Of a DNA stretch of 64,000 nt, positions 34,449 to 43,090 are shown piece by piece. Source of the DNA: Clostridia bacterium. GTDB taxonomy: Bacteria > Bacillota > Clostridia > Christensenellales > Pumilibacteraceae. The stretch is from the NCBI GenBank assembly GCA_900767465.1, contig CAAGAW010000039.1, forward strand, positions 1 through 64,000, written 5' to 3'. Numbering within the stretch: the first letter of the stretch is position 1; each line of letters starts with the position of its first letter. A program made the translations under genes and the position numbers. The notes under the pieces were generated by a model. That model made no database searches and was not told where the DNA came from. It saw nothing but the letters and a program-made list of their open reading frames with translations.

Positions 34449-34505
34449 ATCAAAATTTGAGCGATATAACAACTTAGCGCCCGATTTTATCAATAAATGA
34501 GCGGT
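34449..34505. promoter_or_regulatory. Candidate operator repeats between the DeoR gene and the ABC operon
   Basis: ATCAAAATTTGAGCGAT (34449-34465) and ATCAATAAATGAGCGGT (34489-34505) are direct repeats 40 bp apart (13 of 17 bases alike), with a shorter TTAATCAAAAAATCGG further downstream. They lie upstream of the sugar promoter, where a DeoR-type tetramer would bind. Confidence 0.5.
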
Positions 34506-34528
34506 TTAATCAAAAAATCGGAAAAGTA

Positions 34529-34556
34529 TTGATTTTTTTGTTCAGTATGTTATAAT
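34529..34556 (+). promoter_or_regulatory. Promoter of the sugar ABC operon
   Basis: TTGATT (34529-34534), 16-bp spacer, TATAAT (34551-34556), 33 bp before the binding-protein ATG and just downstream of the candidate operator repeats. Confidence 0.65.
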
Positions 34557-34588
34557 GAATGCGAACTAAAACCACAAGAGGGATAACT

Positions 34589-36262
34589 ATGCTGAAAAAG
34601 ATTTTATCGTTGGTAATGGCAATGATGATGGTCGTAAGCGTTGCGGCTTGCGGCAGAGAAGGTGAAGATAACGTCGAAATCGACGTGAACAAAACTCAAC
34701 TTTACGTGGCTAACTACGATTCCGGATTCGGAAGCGTATGGCTCGACAAGGTTATGGAACGTTTCGAAGAGGACTACAAGGACTACGAGTTCGAGCCGGG
34801 TACGGGCAAGAAAGGCGTTCAGTTCGTTCTTCCGAAAAAGGATAAAACGACATACGGAAAAGCGCTTCTTAACGATATTAGCGATTCGACTTACGACGTT
34901 TTCTTCACCGAAGGCGTGTATTACTACAACTTCGTATCCGAGAACAAACTTCTCGACATCACCGATATCGTAACCGAACCGCTTACCGCGTACGGCGAAA
35001 CCGAGAGTATCGAAGACAAACTCGGTGAAGATCATAAGTCGTTCTATAAGGTAAACGGCGAGAAATACTACGCGCTTCCGCATTTCGAGGCGACAACGGG
35101 TATCATTTACGACATCGACCTTTTCGAGACGAACGAATACTTCTTTGCCGCAGACAAAAACAACGGTAACGGCGGATTCACTAACAAGGCGAGCGGAGAG
35201 GAACTTTCGCTCGGACCGGACGGCAAACCGAACACGGACGACGACGGACTTCCCGCAACCTACGACGAATTCTTCGCGCTTTGCGATAAAATGAAGTCGG
35301 AAGGCGTGACGCCGATTTGCTGGAACGGTCTTGCGGTCGAGTATCTTACCGACTTTGCCAAGAGCCTTGCGGCGGATTACGACGGAAAAGCAGAAACGAT
35401 GCTTAACTTTACGTTCGGCGGAACGGCAAACAGCATCGTAACCGGATTCGATTCGGACGGTAACCCGATTCTTTCCTCTCGGGAAATCAAACCCTCCAAC
35501 GCTTATCTTCTCGCGCAGCAGGCGGGCAAGTATTACGGGCTTTCGTTCGTGGAGCGACTCATTTCGGGCAAATATTTCGCTACCGGAAGTTTCTCGGGCG
35601 CAAACAGCCACACCGATAACCAAGGTAAATATATGAGAAGCAAACTCGACTCCACAATGCAGACGATAGCAATGCTTATCGACGGAACGTGGTGGGAGAA
35701 CGAGGCAACCAACGCGCAGACTTACGACTCGCTTACCCGCGAGTTCGGTACCCGCGCAAAGAAGGAAAACCGTCACTTCGGATTTATGCCCCTTCCCAAG
35801 GCAACGAGCGATCGGGTGGGCGACCCGTGGACGGTTTACGAACTCTTCCAGTCGGCAAGTTTTATCAACGCCAACGTCCCGCAGAACCGTATCAAAGCGG
35901 CAAAAATGTTTCTTCAGTATTGCCACACGCAGAAGTCGCTCGTCGAGTTCTCGGTAACCACCAACACCATGAAGGCATTTAACTATTCGCTCGACAACGA
36001 TAAGGACAAACTTTCCAACTGGGGCAAGTCGATGTACAGCCTTCACAGCAACGCGCAGTGGGTTACTCCTTACGCACAGAACGAAATGTACCTTCACTCC
36101 GCGGAAATCAAATGGGAATCGCAGATCGGCGATACTCCGTATAACAATCCCGCCCGCGATTTCTACGATTATTCGATAAAAGCGAAAGACTGGTTCGAGG
36201 GTATGAAAACAGTCAACTCCGCGTCGTACTGGCAGTCGTTCAAAAACTATTTCGGTGAATAA
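34589..36262 (+). CDS. Sugar ABC transporter substrate-binding lipoprotein
   Basis: The 557-residue product starts MLKKILSLVMAMMMVVSVAACG: signal peptide and lipobox VAAC, so it is lipid-anchored to the outer face of the membrane. The mature protein has the large type-I extracellular solute-binding fold common for oligosaccharide importers (IIYDIDLFETNEYFF, DGLPATYDEFFALCDKMKSEG, WGKSMYSLHSNAQW). It opens an operon with two permease genes and large surface proteins. The ATG at 34589 follows AGAGGGATAACT. No ATPase gene is present in the locus; a shared MsmX-type ATPase elsewhere would be expected. Confidence 0.9.
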   Translation: MLKKILSLVMAMMMVVSVAACGREGEDNVEIDVNKTQLYVANYDSGFGSVWLDKVMERFEEDYKDYEFEPGTGKKGVQFVLPKKDKTTYGKALLNDISDSTYDVFFTEGVYYYNFVSENKLLDITDIVTEPLTAYGETESIEDKLGEDHKSFYKVNGEKYYALPHFEATTGIIYDIDLFETNEYFFAADKNNGNGGFTNKASGEELSLGPDGKPNTDDDGLPATYDEFFALCDKMKSEGVTPICWNGLAVEYLTDFAKSLAADYDGKAETMLNFTFGGTANSIVTGFDSDGNPILSSREIKPSNAYLLAQQAGKYYGLSFVERLISGKYFATGSFSGANSHTDNQGKYMRSKLDSTMQTIAMLIDGTWWENEATNAQTYDSLTREFGTRAKKENRHFGFMPLPKATSDRVGDPWTVYELFQSASFINANVPQNRIKAAKMFLQYCHTQKSLVEFSVTTNTMKAFNYSLDNDKDKLSNWGKSMYSLHSNAQWVTPYAQNEMYLHSAEIKWESQIGDTPYNNPARDFYDYSIKAKDWFEGMKTVNSASYWQSFKNYFGE

Positions 36263-36273
36263 CGGAGTCGAAT

Positions 36274-37224
36274 ATGCCCGAAACAACTGAAAAACTTAAC
36301 GGAGGAGTGAAGAGAAGCGCGACCATGCACAAGTCAAAGGTCAGCGACATGATTTTTTATTGCTGTCTTCTCGCGATCCCCGTATTGCAGTTTTGCGTAT
36401 TCTACATAGGCGTAAACCTCAATTCGATTCTTCTGTCCTTTCAAGGCAATTACGATTTCGGACTCGGCGTTTACGACCGGATCGGATTCGAGAACTTCGC
36501 GCGATTCTTCCGCGAATGGTCGTCGTCCGCGCAACTCTCGGTATCGGTCAAAAACGCGCTTATCGGACTCGGATTCAACCTCGCGCTCGGAATACCGCTC
36601 GCGCTTATGTTCTCTTACTATATATACAAGAGGCGTCCGATGTCCACGCTTTTTAAAATCGTGCTGTTTATGCCGTCCATCGTTTCTACCGTCGTTATAG
36701 TAAACAACTTCCGCTATTTCGTCGAACTCGCTATTCCCGAATTTGCCAAAGCCGTCTTTAAAGTAGAAATGAAAGGTATGCTCGAAAACGCGGCAACCCG
36801 GTTCTCGACGATCATCTTCTATAACCTGTGGATCGGGTTCGGAACGCCTATCCTTATGTACGTGGGCGCGATGAACAGTATATCCGCCGCGATTTCGGAA
36901 GCGGCGCAAATAGAGGGCGCGTCGAAAATGCAGGAGTTCTGGTACATAACGCTCCCGCTTACGTACCCCACGATAGTAACGTTCGTTATCGTAAACATCG
37001 CGGGCGCGTTCAACAATCAACTCAATCTGTATACGTTCTACGGCGGATACGCTCCGTCGCTGGTGCAAACCTTCGGCTACATAATTTACAGCAAAACGCA
37101 GGCAGCAACGTACGCGGATTATCCGTACCTCGCGGCAATGGGACTTTTAATGACGGTAATCGTCGTTCCGATAACGCTCGGTATCAAATGGGCGCTCGAA
37201 CGTTTCGGTCCGTCGTCGGATTAG
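36274..37224 (+). CDS. Sugar ABC transporter permease (MalF-type)
   Basis: A 316-residue permease of the binding-protein-dependent family with about six membrane segments. The cytoplasmic EAA loop reads AISEAAQIEGASKMQEFWYI ending in a conserved proline stretch. It starts 11 bp after the binding protein. The next permease begins 10 bp later. The two should form the heterodimeric channel. Confidence 0.92.
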   Translation: MPETTEKLNGGVKRSATMHKSKVSDMIFYCCLLAIPVLQFCVFYIGVNLNSILLSFQGNYDFGLGVYDRIGFENFARFFREWSSSAQLSVSVKNALIGLGFNLALGIPLALMFSYYIYKRRPMSTLFKIVLFMPSIVSTVVIVNNFRYFVELAIPEFAKAVFKVEMKGMLENAATRFSTIIFYNLWIGFGTPILMYVGAMNSISAAISEAAQIEGASKMQEFWYITLPLTYPTIVTFVIVNIAGAFNNQLNLYTFYGGYAPSLVQTFGYIIYSKTQAATYADYPYLAAMGLLMTVIVVPITLGIKWALERFGPSSD

Positions 37225-37234
37225 GAGGGGAGAG

Positions 37235-38125
37235 ATGGAAAAGAAAAATAAATTTTCGATTTCGCCCGTGCTTCTGATTCTGGCGATAATAATGATACTG
37301 TACACTCTTACGATAGTTCTTTTGTTCGGCTGGGGATTCATCACATCGTTCAAGGACTATCAGAGCGACTTTATCAAAAACGTTTTCGGATTCCCGAAAA
37401 AATGGATGTTTTCCAACTACGCCGCGGTTATCAAAGCGTTCAAGTACCCCACCCAAGGCGGCAAAAGCGTATATATCGAGGGAATGCTCCTCAATACCGT
37501 GCTTTACGCGCTCGGCTGTTCGTTCTTCAGTACGCTCGTAACGTGTATCACCGCTTACGCGTGCGGCAGGTTCCGCTACAAATTCAGTAACGTTCTTACT
37601 TCGATAGTTATCGTAACGATGGTTCTTCCCGTAGTAGGTTCGCTCCCCAGCGAAATCGCGCTCGCAAAAAAACTTCATTTTTACGACAACATCTTCGGTA
37701 TGTGGGCGATGAAGTGCAACTTCCTCAGTATGTACTACCTCGTGTTCTACAAAACGTTCCGCGGTATGCCGCGCGACGCCGAAGAAGCGGCTAAAATCGA
37801 CGGCGCGTCCAACTTCACCGTCATGACCCGCATTATGCTTCCTATGGTGGCTAACGCGTTTGCGACGATAATGCTTATCAAGTTTATCGCGTTCTGGAAC
37901 GAATACGAGATTCCGCTCGTTTACCTTCCGAATCACCCCACGCTTTCGATGGGTATCGCGCGACTCAACACGTCCACCGAAAACGTAAACGGAGTAAACC
38001 TGTCAAGCGTAACGCTCCGTCTTGCGGGTTGCATGATGCTGTTCGTACCCATATTCATACTGTTCCTTTGCTGTCAGAAAAAACTTATCGGCAGCATTAC
38101 TATCGGCGGCTCGAAAGAGTCTTAG
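37235..38125 (+). CDS. Sugar ABC transporter permease (MalG-type)
   Basis: A 296-residue permease with N-terminal membrane segment (LLILAIIMILYTLTIVLLFG), further segments and the EAA loop DAEEAAKIDGASNFTVMTRI ending in LPM. Partner of the preceding MalF-type gene. The start follows GGAGGGGAGAG. The 992-residue secreted protein gene follows 14 bp later in the same operon, an uncommon companion for a sugar importer. Confidence 0.92.
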   Translation: MEKKNKFSISPVLLILAIIMILYTLTIVLLFGWGFITSFKDYQSDFIKNVFGFPKKWMFSNYAAVIKAFKYPTQGGKSVYIEGMLLNTVLYALGCSFFSTLVTCITAYACGRFRYKFSNVLTSIVIVTMVLPVVGSLPSEIALAKKLHFYDNIFGMWAMKCNFLSMYYLVFYKTFRGMPRDAEEAAKIDGASNFTVMTRIMLPMVANAFATIMLIKFIAFWNEYEIPLVYLPNHPTLSMGIARLNTSTENVNGVNLSSVTLRLAGCMMLFVPIFILFLCCQKKLIGSITIGGSKES

Positions 38126-38138
38126 GAGGAAAAACCCG

Positions 38139-41117
38139 ATGACAAAAAGAAGAAAACCAACAACTTTTATAGCGGCGTTCGTAGCGATAATCGCGGCGTG
38201 CTGCTTCGGAGTCGCGCTCGCGCCCAAGGCCTCGGCTGCCGAGTACGAACTTACCGGCGTAAATATTCCGTCGACTGCAACGTTCGGCTCGGAATTTGAA
38301 CTTCCGGCGGCTAAAATCACGTCGGGCGGACAGGAATACGACGCGGTGGGCGTAATTAAATTCCCCGGCGGCGTTGCGTACTCCAAGCCGTCCGTAACCC
38401 TCGACGAAGAGGGCGTTTACGAGGTAGAGTACCGCGCGACCGTCGGCAACAACATCGCGAGAGTGAGAAAATCGCTTTCGGTTCGCAAAGACCTGTTCTC
38501 GTTCAAAAAGGATACGGACACCGCGGAATTCAAAACCGGTACGTTCGCAAACGGCAAGGACGGCGTAGTCGTTTCCATGACGGCTAACTCCGAACTCCGG
38601 TATAACCGCGTTATCGACGTAAGCAAACTTACGCGCACGGACAGACTGCTCGAAGGCTACGTGGATTACGCACCCGAACGCGGCGCGGAATTCTACGGAC
38701 TCACCGTTAAACTCACCGACATTTACGACGAAAGCAACGTCGTTACGATCATTTTCGACGGCAGAAGTTCGGATACCGATATAAACAACCGTTCGTACTC
38801 CGACGTGCGTGCCGGCGCGACCGGTCAGACCCCGTCCGGCTGGAACAGATACGAAAAATATCTGTACGTCGGAACCCGCGGCTCGTGGGTAAGAACTTCG
38901 TTCAAGGACGTCGATAACCTTACCGCGCCTATCGTCGTTTGCTACGACGCTGCGACCAAATCGATTTACGGCAACAACGATATGCTTATAATCGACCTCG
39001 ACGACCCGCAGTATTTCTCGACGCTTTGGGGCGGATTCACCACCGGCGAAGTTCGTCTTTCGATTACGCCGAGCCAGATCGCGGACAAAACCGCCGACTT
39101 CGTAATCACCTCGATTATGGGTCAGGATCTTTCGCTCGCAAGCAGCGTGGACGAAGACGCGCCCGTAATCGAAATAGACGATCTCGGATACGAAACCGCT
39201 CCCGACGGAATGGTCGGCGTTCCGTATCCGGTATACGGCGCAACCGCGTTCGACGCGTATTGCGGATCGCGCCCCGTGGACGTTCGCGTTTACGCGGCTT
39301 ACGATTCGGACGCCCGCAACGACGTCGAAATCGTAAACGGCAAATTCACGCCGACTCGCGCTGGTTACTACACCGTGGTTTATACTTCTTCCGACGCGTT
39401 CGGTAACGTCGCGGAAAAGAAGGTTCGCGTTCGCGCGGACGCTTCGCTCGCAGCCCCCGCGCTTACTGTCGAAGGTTCGGTAAATAGCGGAGTTTGCGGA
39501 ACGGATATCGCGATCGCAACTCCCGTTTATTCGGTATCGAGCGGCAAAGCGGATCTTAACGTAAAAGTAAAACTCAACGGAACGGTCGTCGCCGAAAACG
39601 TCGATTCGTTCTTCCCCGAAAAAGCGGGTACGTATTCGATCGAGTACGTCGTAACCGACTATCTCGGCAGAAACGCAACCGCGTCGTATAACGTAACCGT
39701 CGAAAACGGCACGGCTCCCGTATTCATCGGCGCGCCCGTTCTTCCGCGTTACTTCCTTACCGGCAGCGAATACACGCTTCCTCAGTTCAACGCGTACACG
39801 TATTCGGACGCGGGCAGAGCGGAAGCCGCAACCGTTATAAAGATAACGGACGCCGACGGCGAAAAAACGCTTTCAGGTCGCAAATACGCCGCGCCTGCCG
39901 CTTCGGACGGGCAAGACGTAACCGTAACCTATCAGTCGGGCGCGACCTCCGTTTCCTATACCGTAAAAGCGGTTAAGGTAAAAGAAGGCGCAGCCGTCGA
40001 CATGTCCAAATACTTTGCCGGCGCGAATATCTCCGCCTCGGCAACGTCTGCCGGCGTGCGCGTAACCACCTCGACGGACGAGGCAACCGCGTCGTTCGTC
40101 AACGCGCTTTTCGGCAGCAGATTCTCGTTCGGCTTCACCGTAGGCGGAACGACGGCAAACACCAAAAACAAATTCGGCTCGCTCGCAATCACCCTTACCG
40201 ACAGCGCGGATCCCTCGGTTTCGGTAACTCTCCGCGTAATCAAAGGCGTTTACGGCAGCGGATCGAGTATCGTTTCGGTAGACGGCAAACGCGTTTCCGT
40301 TCCCGTAAGTTTTTACGGCGATACCGGATCCAAGGAATTCGGCTTCGAGTACAATAACACCGAAAAAACCCTTACCGATAACGAAAACTTTACCGTTTCG
40401 ATCCTCAAAACGGACGACGGCAAAGACTTTGACGGCTTTAAGAGCAACAAAATCTATCTTGACGTAAAATTCGAGGACGTAACAGCCGAAAGCGAAATCA
40501 ACGTAACCGCGATCAACGGTCAGATGCTTTCCGACGATACCCGCGACCGCGTTATCCCGATGATCAGAGTCCTCGGCGAGGCGGACGGCAACTACGCGAT
40601 CGGTTCGACCGGTAAAGTGTTCGACGCGGTTTACGCCGACGTTCTCGACCCTAACGTAACCGCAACCGTATCCGTCGAAACACCGTCGGGCGAATATCTC
40701 GTCCAAAACGGCGTTACGTACAAAGATCTTCCGCTCGGCGAGTACGACGTTACCCTTACCGAGTACGGCAACTATATCGTTTACTACAAAGCGGTCGATA
40801 CGTCGGGAAGAATCGCCGAGGCGACCTACGGACTGTACGTCGCCGACAGAGTCGCTCCCGTAATTTCGATAAGCGGCAAGACCGCCGAAACCGCAAAAGC
40901 CGGCTCGTCCGTTGCCGTTCCCTCGGCTACGGCTACCGACAACTGCGACGGCGAAGTAACCGTTTACGTATTCGTAACCAACCCCGATCACAAGATCGTA
41001 CGCGTTACCGGCAGTTCGTTTACGGCGGACAAAACGGGTAAGTGGACGATAACCTACTACGCGCTCGACGCGTACGGCAACACGGCTACCGAAACCCGTA
41101 CCGTTACCGTGAAATAA
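38139..41117 (+). CDS. Large secreted multi-domain Ig-like protein (992 aa)
   Basis: The N terminus is basic then hydrophobic (TFIAAFVAIIAACCFGVALA) with a likely signal peptidase site near ASAAEYEL. The mature part is beta-rich and modular. A lectin-like or jelly-roll module (about 130-330) reads FYGLTVKLTDIYDESNVV and ends ITSIMGQDLS. A second module (about 610-810) has the matching FGSLAITLTDSADPSVSV and ends VTAINGQMLS, so the two are a diverged internal duplication. Ig-like domains separate and follow them (GKTAETAKAGSSVAV and the final TETRTVTVK). No LPXTG or transmembrane anchor is visible, so it may be secreted or bound noncovalently. The family is not recognised beyond Ig/DUF5011-like repeats. 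Position suggests a glycan-binding or anchoring role. Confidence 0.75.
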   Translation: MTKRRKPTTFIAAFVAIIAACCFGVALAPKASAAEYELTGVNIPSTATFGSEFELPAAKITSGGQEYDAVGVIKFPGGVAYSKPSVTLDEEGVYEVEYRATVGNNIARVRKSLSVRKDLFSFKKDTDTAEFKTGTFANGKDGVVVSMTANSELRYNRVIDVSKLTRTDRLLEGYVDYAPERGAEFYGLTVKLTDIYDESNVVTIIFDGRSSDTDINNRSYSDVRAGATGQTPSGWNRYEKYLYVGTRGSWVRTSFKDVDNLTAPIVVCYDAATKSIYGNNDMLIIDLDDPQYFSTLWGGFTTGEVRLSITPSQIADKTADFVITSIMGQDLSLASSVDEDAPVIEIDDLGYETAPDGMVGVPYPVYGATAFDAYCGSRPVDVRVYAAYDSDARNDVEIVNGKFTPTRAGYYTVVYTSSDAFGNVAEKKVRVRADASLAAPALTVEGSVNSGVCGTDIAIATPVYSVSSGKADLNVKVKLNGTVVAENVDSFFPEKAGTYSIEYVVTDYLGRNATASYNVTVENGTAPVFIGAPVLPRYFLTGSEYTLPQFNAYTYSDAGRAEAATVIKITDADGEKTLSGRKYAAPAASDGQDVTVTYQSGATSVSYTVKAVKVKEGAAVDMSKYFAGANISASATSAGVRVTTSTDEATASFVNALFGSRFSFGFTVGGTTANTKNKFGSLAITLTDSADPSVSVTLRVIKGVYGSGSSIVSVDGKRVSVPVSFYGDTGSKEFGFEYNNTEKTLTDNENFTVSILKTDDGKDFDGFKSNKIYLDVKFEDVTAESEINVTAINGQMLSDDTRDRVIPMIRVLGEADGNYAIGSTGKVFDAVYADVLDPNVTATVSVETPSGEYLVQNGVTYKDLPLGEYDVTLTEYGNYIVYYKAVDTSGRIAEATYGLYVADRVAPVISISGKTAETAKAGSSVAVPSATATDNCDGEVTVYVFVTNPDHKIVRVTGSSFTADKTGKWTITYYALDAYGNTATETRTVTVK

Positions 41118-41128
41118 GGAGGCAGCAG

Positions 41129-43045
41129 ATGAGAAAGAAAAAAGTTTTCCGGACTCTTACCACTCTCGCTCTTGCGGCTGTGTGTGCGTTTTCCTTCCTG
41201 CTTGCAGGTTGCAAAAACAAAGCCGACAACGACGATGACAACAAGGGCGGAGAAGATGTAAAGTATACTCAGACGAGCCTTATCGAAAACGGCTCCACCG
41301 ATTATAAAATCGTCGTAAACGAAACGGACGGAACGATGTCCAACTATGCGGCAAGCGAAATCAACTACTTCTTCTCGCTTGCAAGCGGACTCGAATTCGA
41401 GAAAGTAACCGACGAAGACGTAACTTACGACGCAAACGCGAAATACATCTCGATCGGCGACACCGCGCTCGCGACCGCCGCGGGAGTAACTTACGACAGC
41501 GCCGAACTCGGCGATTCCGGATACGTCGTAAAAACGGTAGGCAATACCGTGTTTATGCTCGGCGGTAGATTCGGCGTAATATACGCGGCTTACGAGTTTA
41601 TGCGTCAGGAGATCGACTTCCGTGTTTACAGCGACGACGAAATCCGTTATAATACCGGCGTTCGCAACGTAAAACTCGTCGATACGGACGTAAAAGATAT
41701 TCCCGACTTCGAGTACCGTATGGCAACCAACGGTCAGGTTATCTACGACGTGGACTACACCCGCCGTATGCGTATGAACCACACCCACGACGTGTGGATT
41801 CCGCTCGGCGAAACCGCCGCTTCGTCCTATCACAACTTCTTCAACATTATCCCGAAGTCCAAGTGGCAGAAGACGAAACCCGAATGGTACAGCCCCAACG
41901 GCAAGCAACTTTGCCTGTCGCGCGACGTCGAAGGTCTTAAAGCGGCTGTCCTCGAAGTCATGAAGAAGTGCATTATCGCCAACCCCAACGGCCGCGCGCT
42001 TACCTTCACGCAAATGGACGTAAACACCTGGTGCGACTGCGATACCTGCGCCGCCTCCAAGGAAACCTACGGCACCGACGCCGCAATTTATATCAAGTTT
42101 GTAAACTCGCTTGCAAAAGACCTCAAAAAGTGGCTTGACGAGGAGCAGGGCGGCAGAAAAATCGATATCTGTATCTTCGCTTACCACCGCACCGAGGACG
42201 CTCCCGTAAAGGAGGTTTCGCCCGGCGTGTACGAACCTATCGACGAAAGCGTAAAAGCGGCGGATAACGTTCAGGTGCTTTACGCGCCTATCAACGCCGA
42301 CTACCACCGCGACTACTACGATTCGACTAACAAACAGTATCTCGACACCATGCGTAAATGGTCTGTGATCTGCAACAAAATGTATCTTTGGATGTACTCG
42401 CTTTCCGCGAAAAATCACCTCGTACCGTTCGACAGTTTCTCGTCGCAACTCGGCGATTACCGCGCGGCTAAGGAAAACGGCGTTTGCTACGTGTTCGATC
42501 AGGGACAGTTCAATCAGGCTCGCAGCACCGACTGGACGACCTTCAAAATCTTCCTTCAGTCCCGCCTTCAGTGGAATACCGAAGCGGACGTAGTCGCGCT
42601 CACCGACGAGTTCTTCGACAACTATTTCCGCGACGGATCTGCGGTAATGCGCAAATTCTACGAGGATCTCCGCGTTCACGAAGCGTACCTCAGTTACGTC
42701 GTCGGCAAGAAAGGCGAAATCGTAGGCGAGGACACCAAGAAAAAGAGTTACTGGCCCGAAGGCAAACTTCGCGAGTGGATGACTTGCGTCGACGAAGCGT
42801 ACGCCGCAATCGAACCGCTTAAAACCACCGACCCCGACGGCTACGCGAAAGCCGAACGTCACATCACGCTCGAAAGTATTTCGCCGAGATACATCTTGCT
42901 TGACTTGTATTCGACTTCGTACTCGCCGTCCGAACTTCAGGCGGAACGCGAAAAATTCCGCAACGACGCAAGCCGCCTCGGTATGACCAGGATGTCGGAG
43001 TTCGACGAACTTTCCGCGCTTTGGGAAAAGTGGGGACTCGAATAA
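41129..43045 (+). CDS. DUF4838-type lipoprotein, likely glycan-active or glycan-binding (638 aa)
   Basis: The start is placed at 41129 because AAGGAGGCAGCAG precedes it and the signal MRKKKVFRTLTTLALAAVC.. ends in the lipobox LLAGC. The mature N-terminal domain resembles the alpha-glucuronidase N-terminal/GH20b-like domain (IVVNETDGTMSNYAASEINY and VFMLGGRFGVIYAAYEFMRQ). The central part matches DUF4838 (FTQMDVNTWCDCDTCAASKE, with two CxxC-like pairs, and VLYAPINADYHRD). DUF4838 proteins are seen in polysaccharide loci; catalysis has not been established here. It lies between two large surface proteins in the sugar operon. Confidence 0.8.
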   Translation: MRKKKVFRTLTTLALAAVCAFSFLLAGCKNKADNDDDNKGGEDVKYTQTSLIENGSTDYKIVVNETDGTMSNYAASEINYFFSLASGLEFEKVTDEDVTYDANAKYISIGDTALATAAGVTYDSAELGDSGYVVKTVGNTVFMLGGRFGVIYAAYEFMRQEIDFRVYSDDEIRYNTGVRNVKLVDTDVKDIPDFEYRMATNGQVIYDVDYTRRMRMNHTHDVWIPLGETAASSYHNFFNIIPKSKWQKTKPEWYSPNGKQLCLSRDVEGLKAAVLEVMKKCIIANPNGRALTFTQMDVNTWCDCDTCAASKETYGTDAAIYIKFVNSLAKDLKKWLDEEQGGRKIDICIFAYHRTEDAPVKEVSPGVYEPIDESVKAADNVQVLYAPINADYHRDYYDSTNKQYLDTMRKWSVICNKMYLWMYSLSAKNHLVPFDSFSSQLGDYRAAKENGVCYVFDQGQFNQARSTDWTTFKIFLQSRLQWNTEADVVALTDEFFDNYFRDGSAVMRKFYEDLRVHEAYLSYVVGKKGEIVGEDTKKKSYWPEGKLREWMTCVDEAYAAIEPLKTTDPDGYAKAERHITLESISPRYILLDLYSTSYSPSELQAEREKFRNDASRLGMTRMSEFDELSALWEKWGLE

Positions 43046-43090
43046 GTAAAAGTCGGGCAAACCCGCAAAAAATATGAAAGGAGAAGAAAA

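Noticed and set aside
34604..36286. A 560-codon minus-strand frame opposite the binding-protein gene
   Set aside because: Shadow frame; the plus-strand gene has lipobox and known family motifs.
41057..43060. A 667-codon minus-strand frame opposite the DUF4838 gene
   Set aside because: Shadow frame created by the GC-biased codon pattern; the plus-strand gene has signal peptide, lipobox and RBS.
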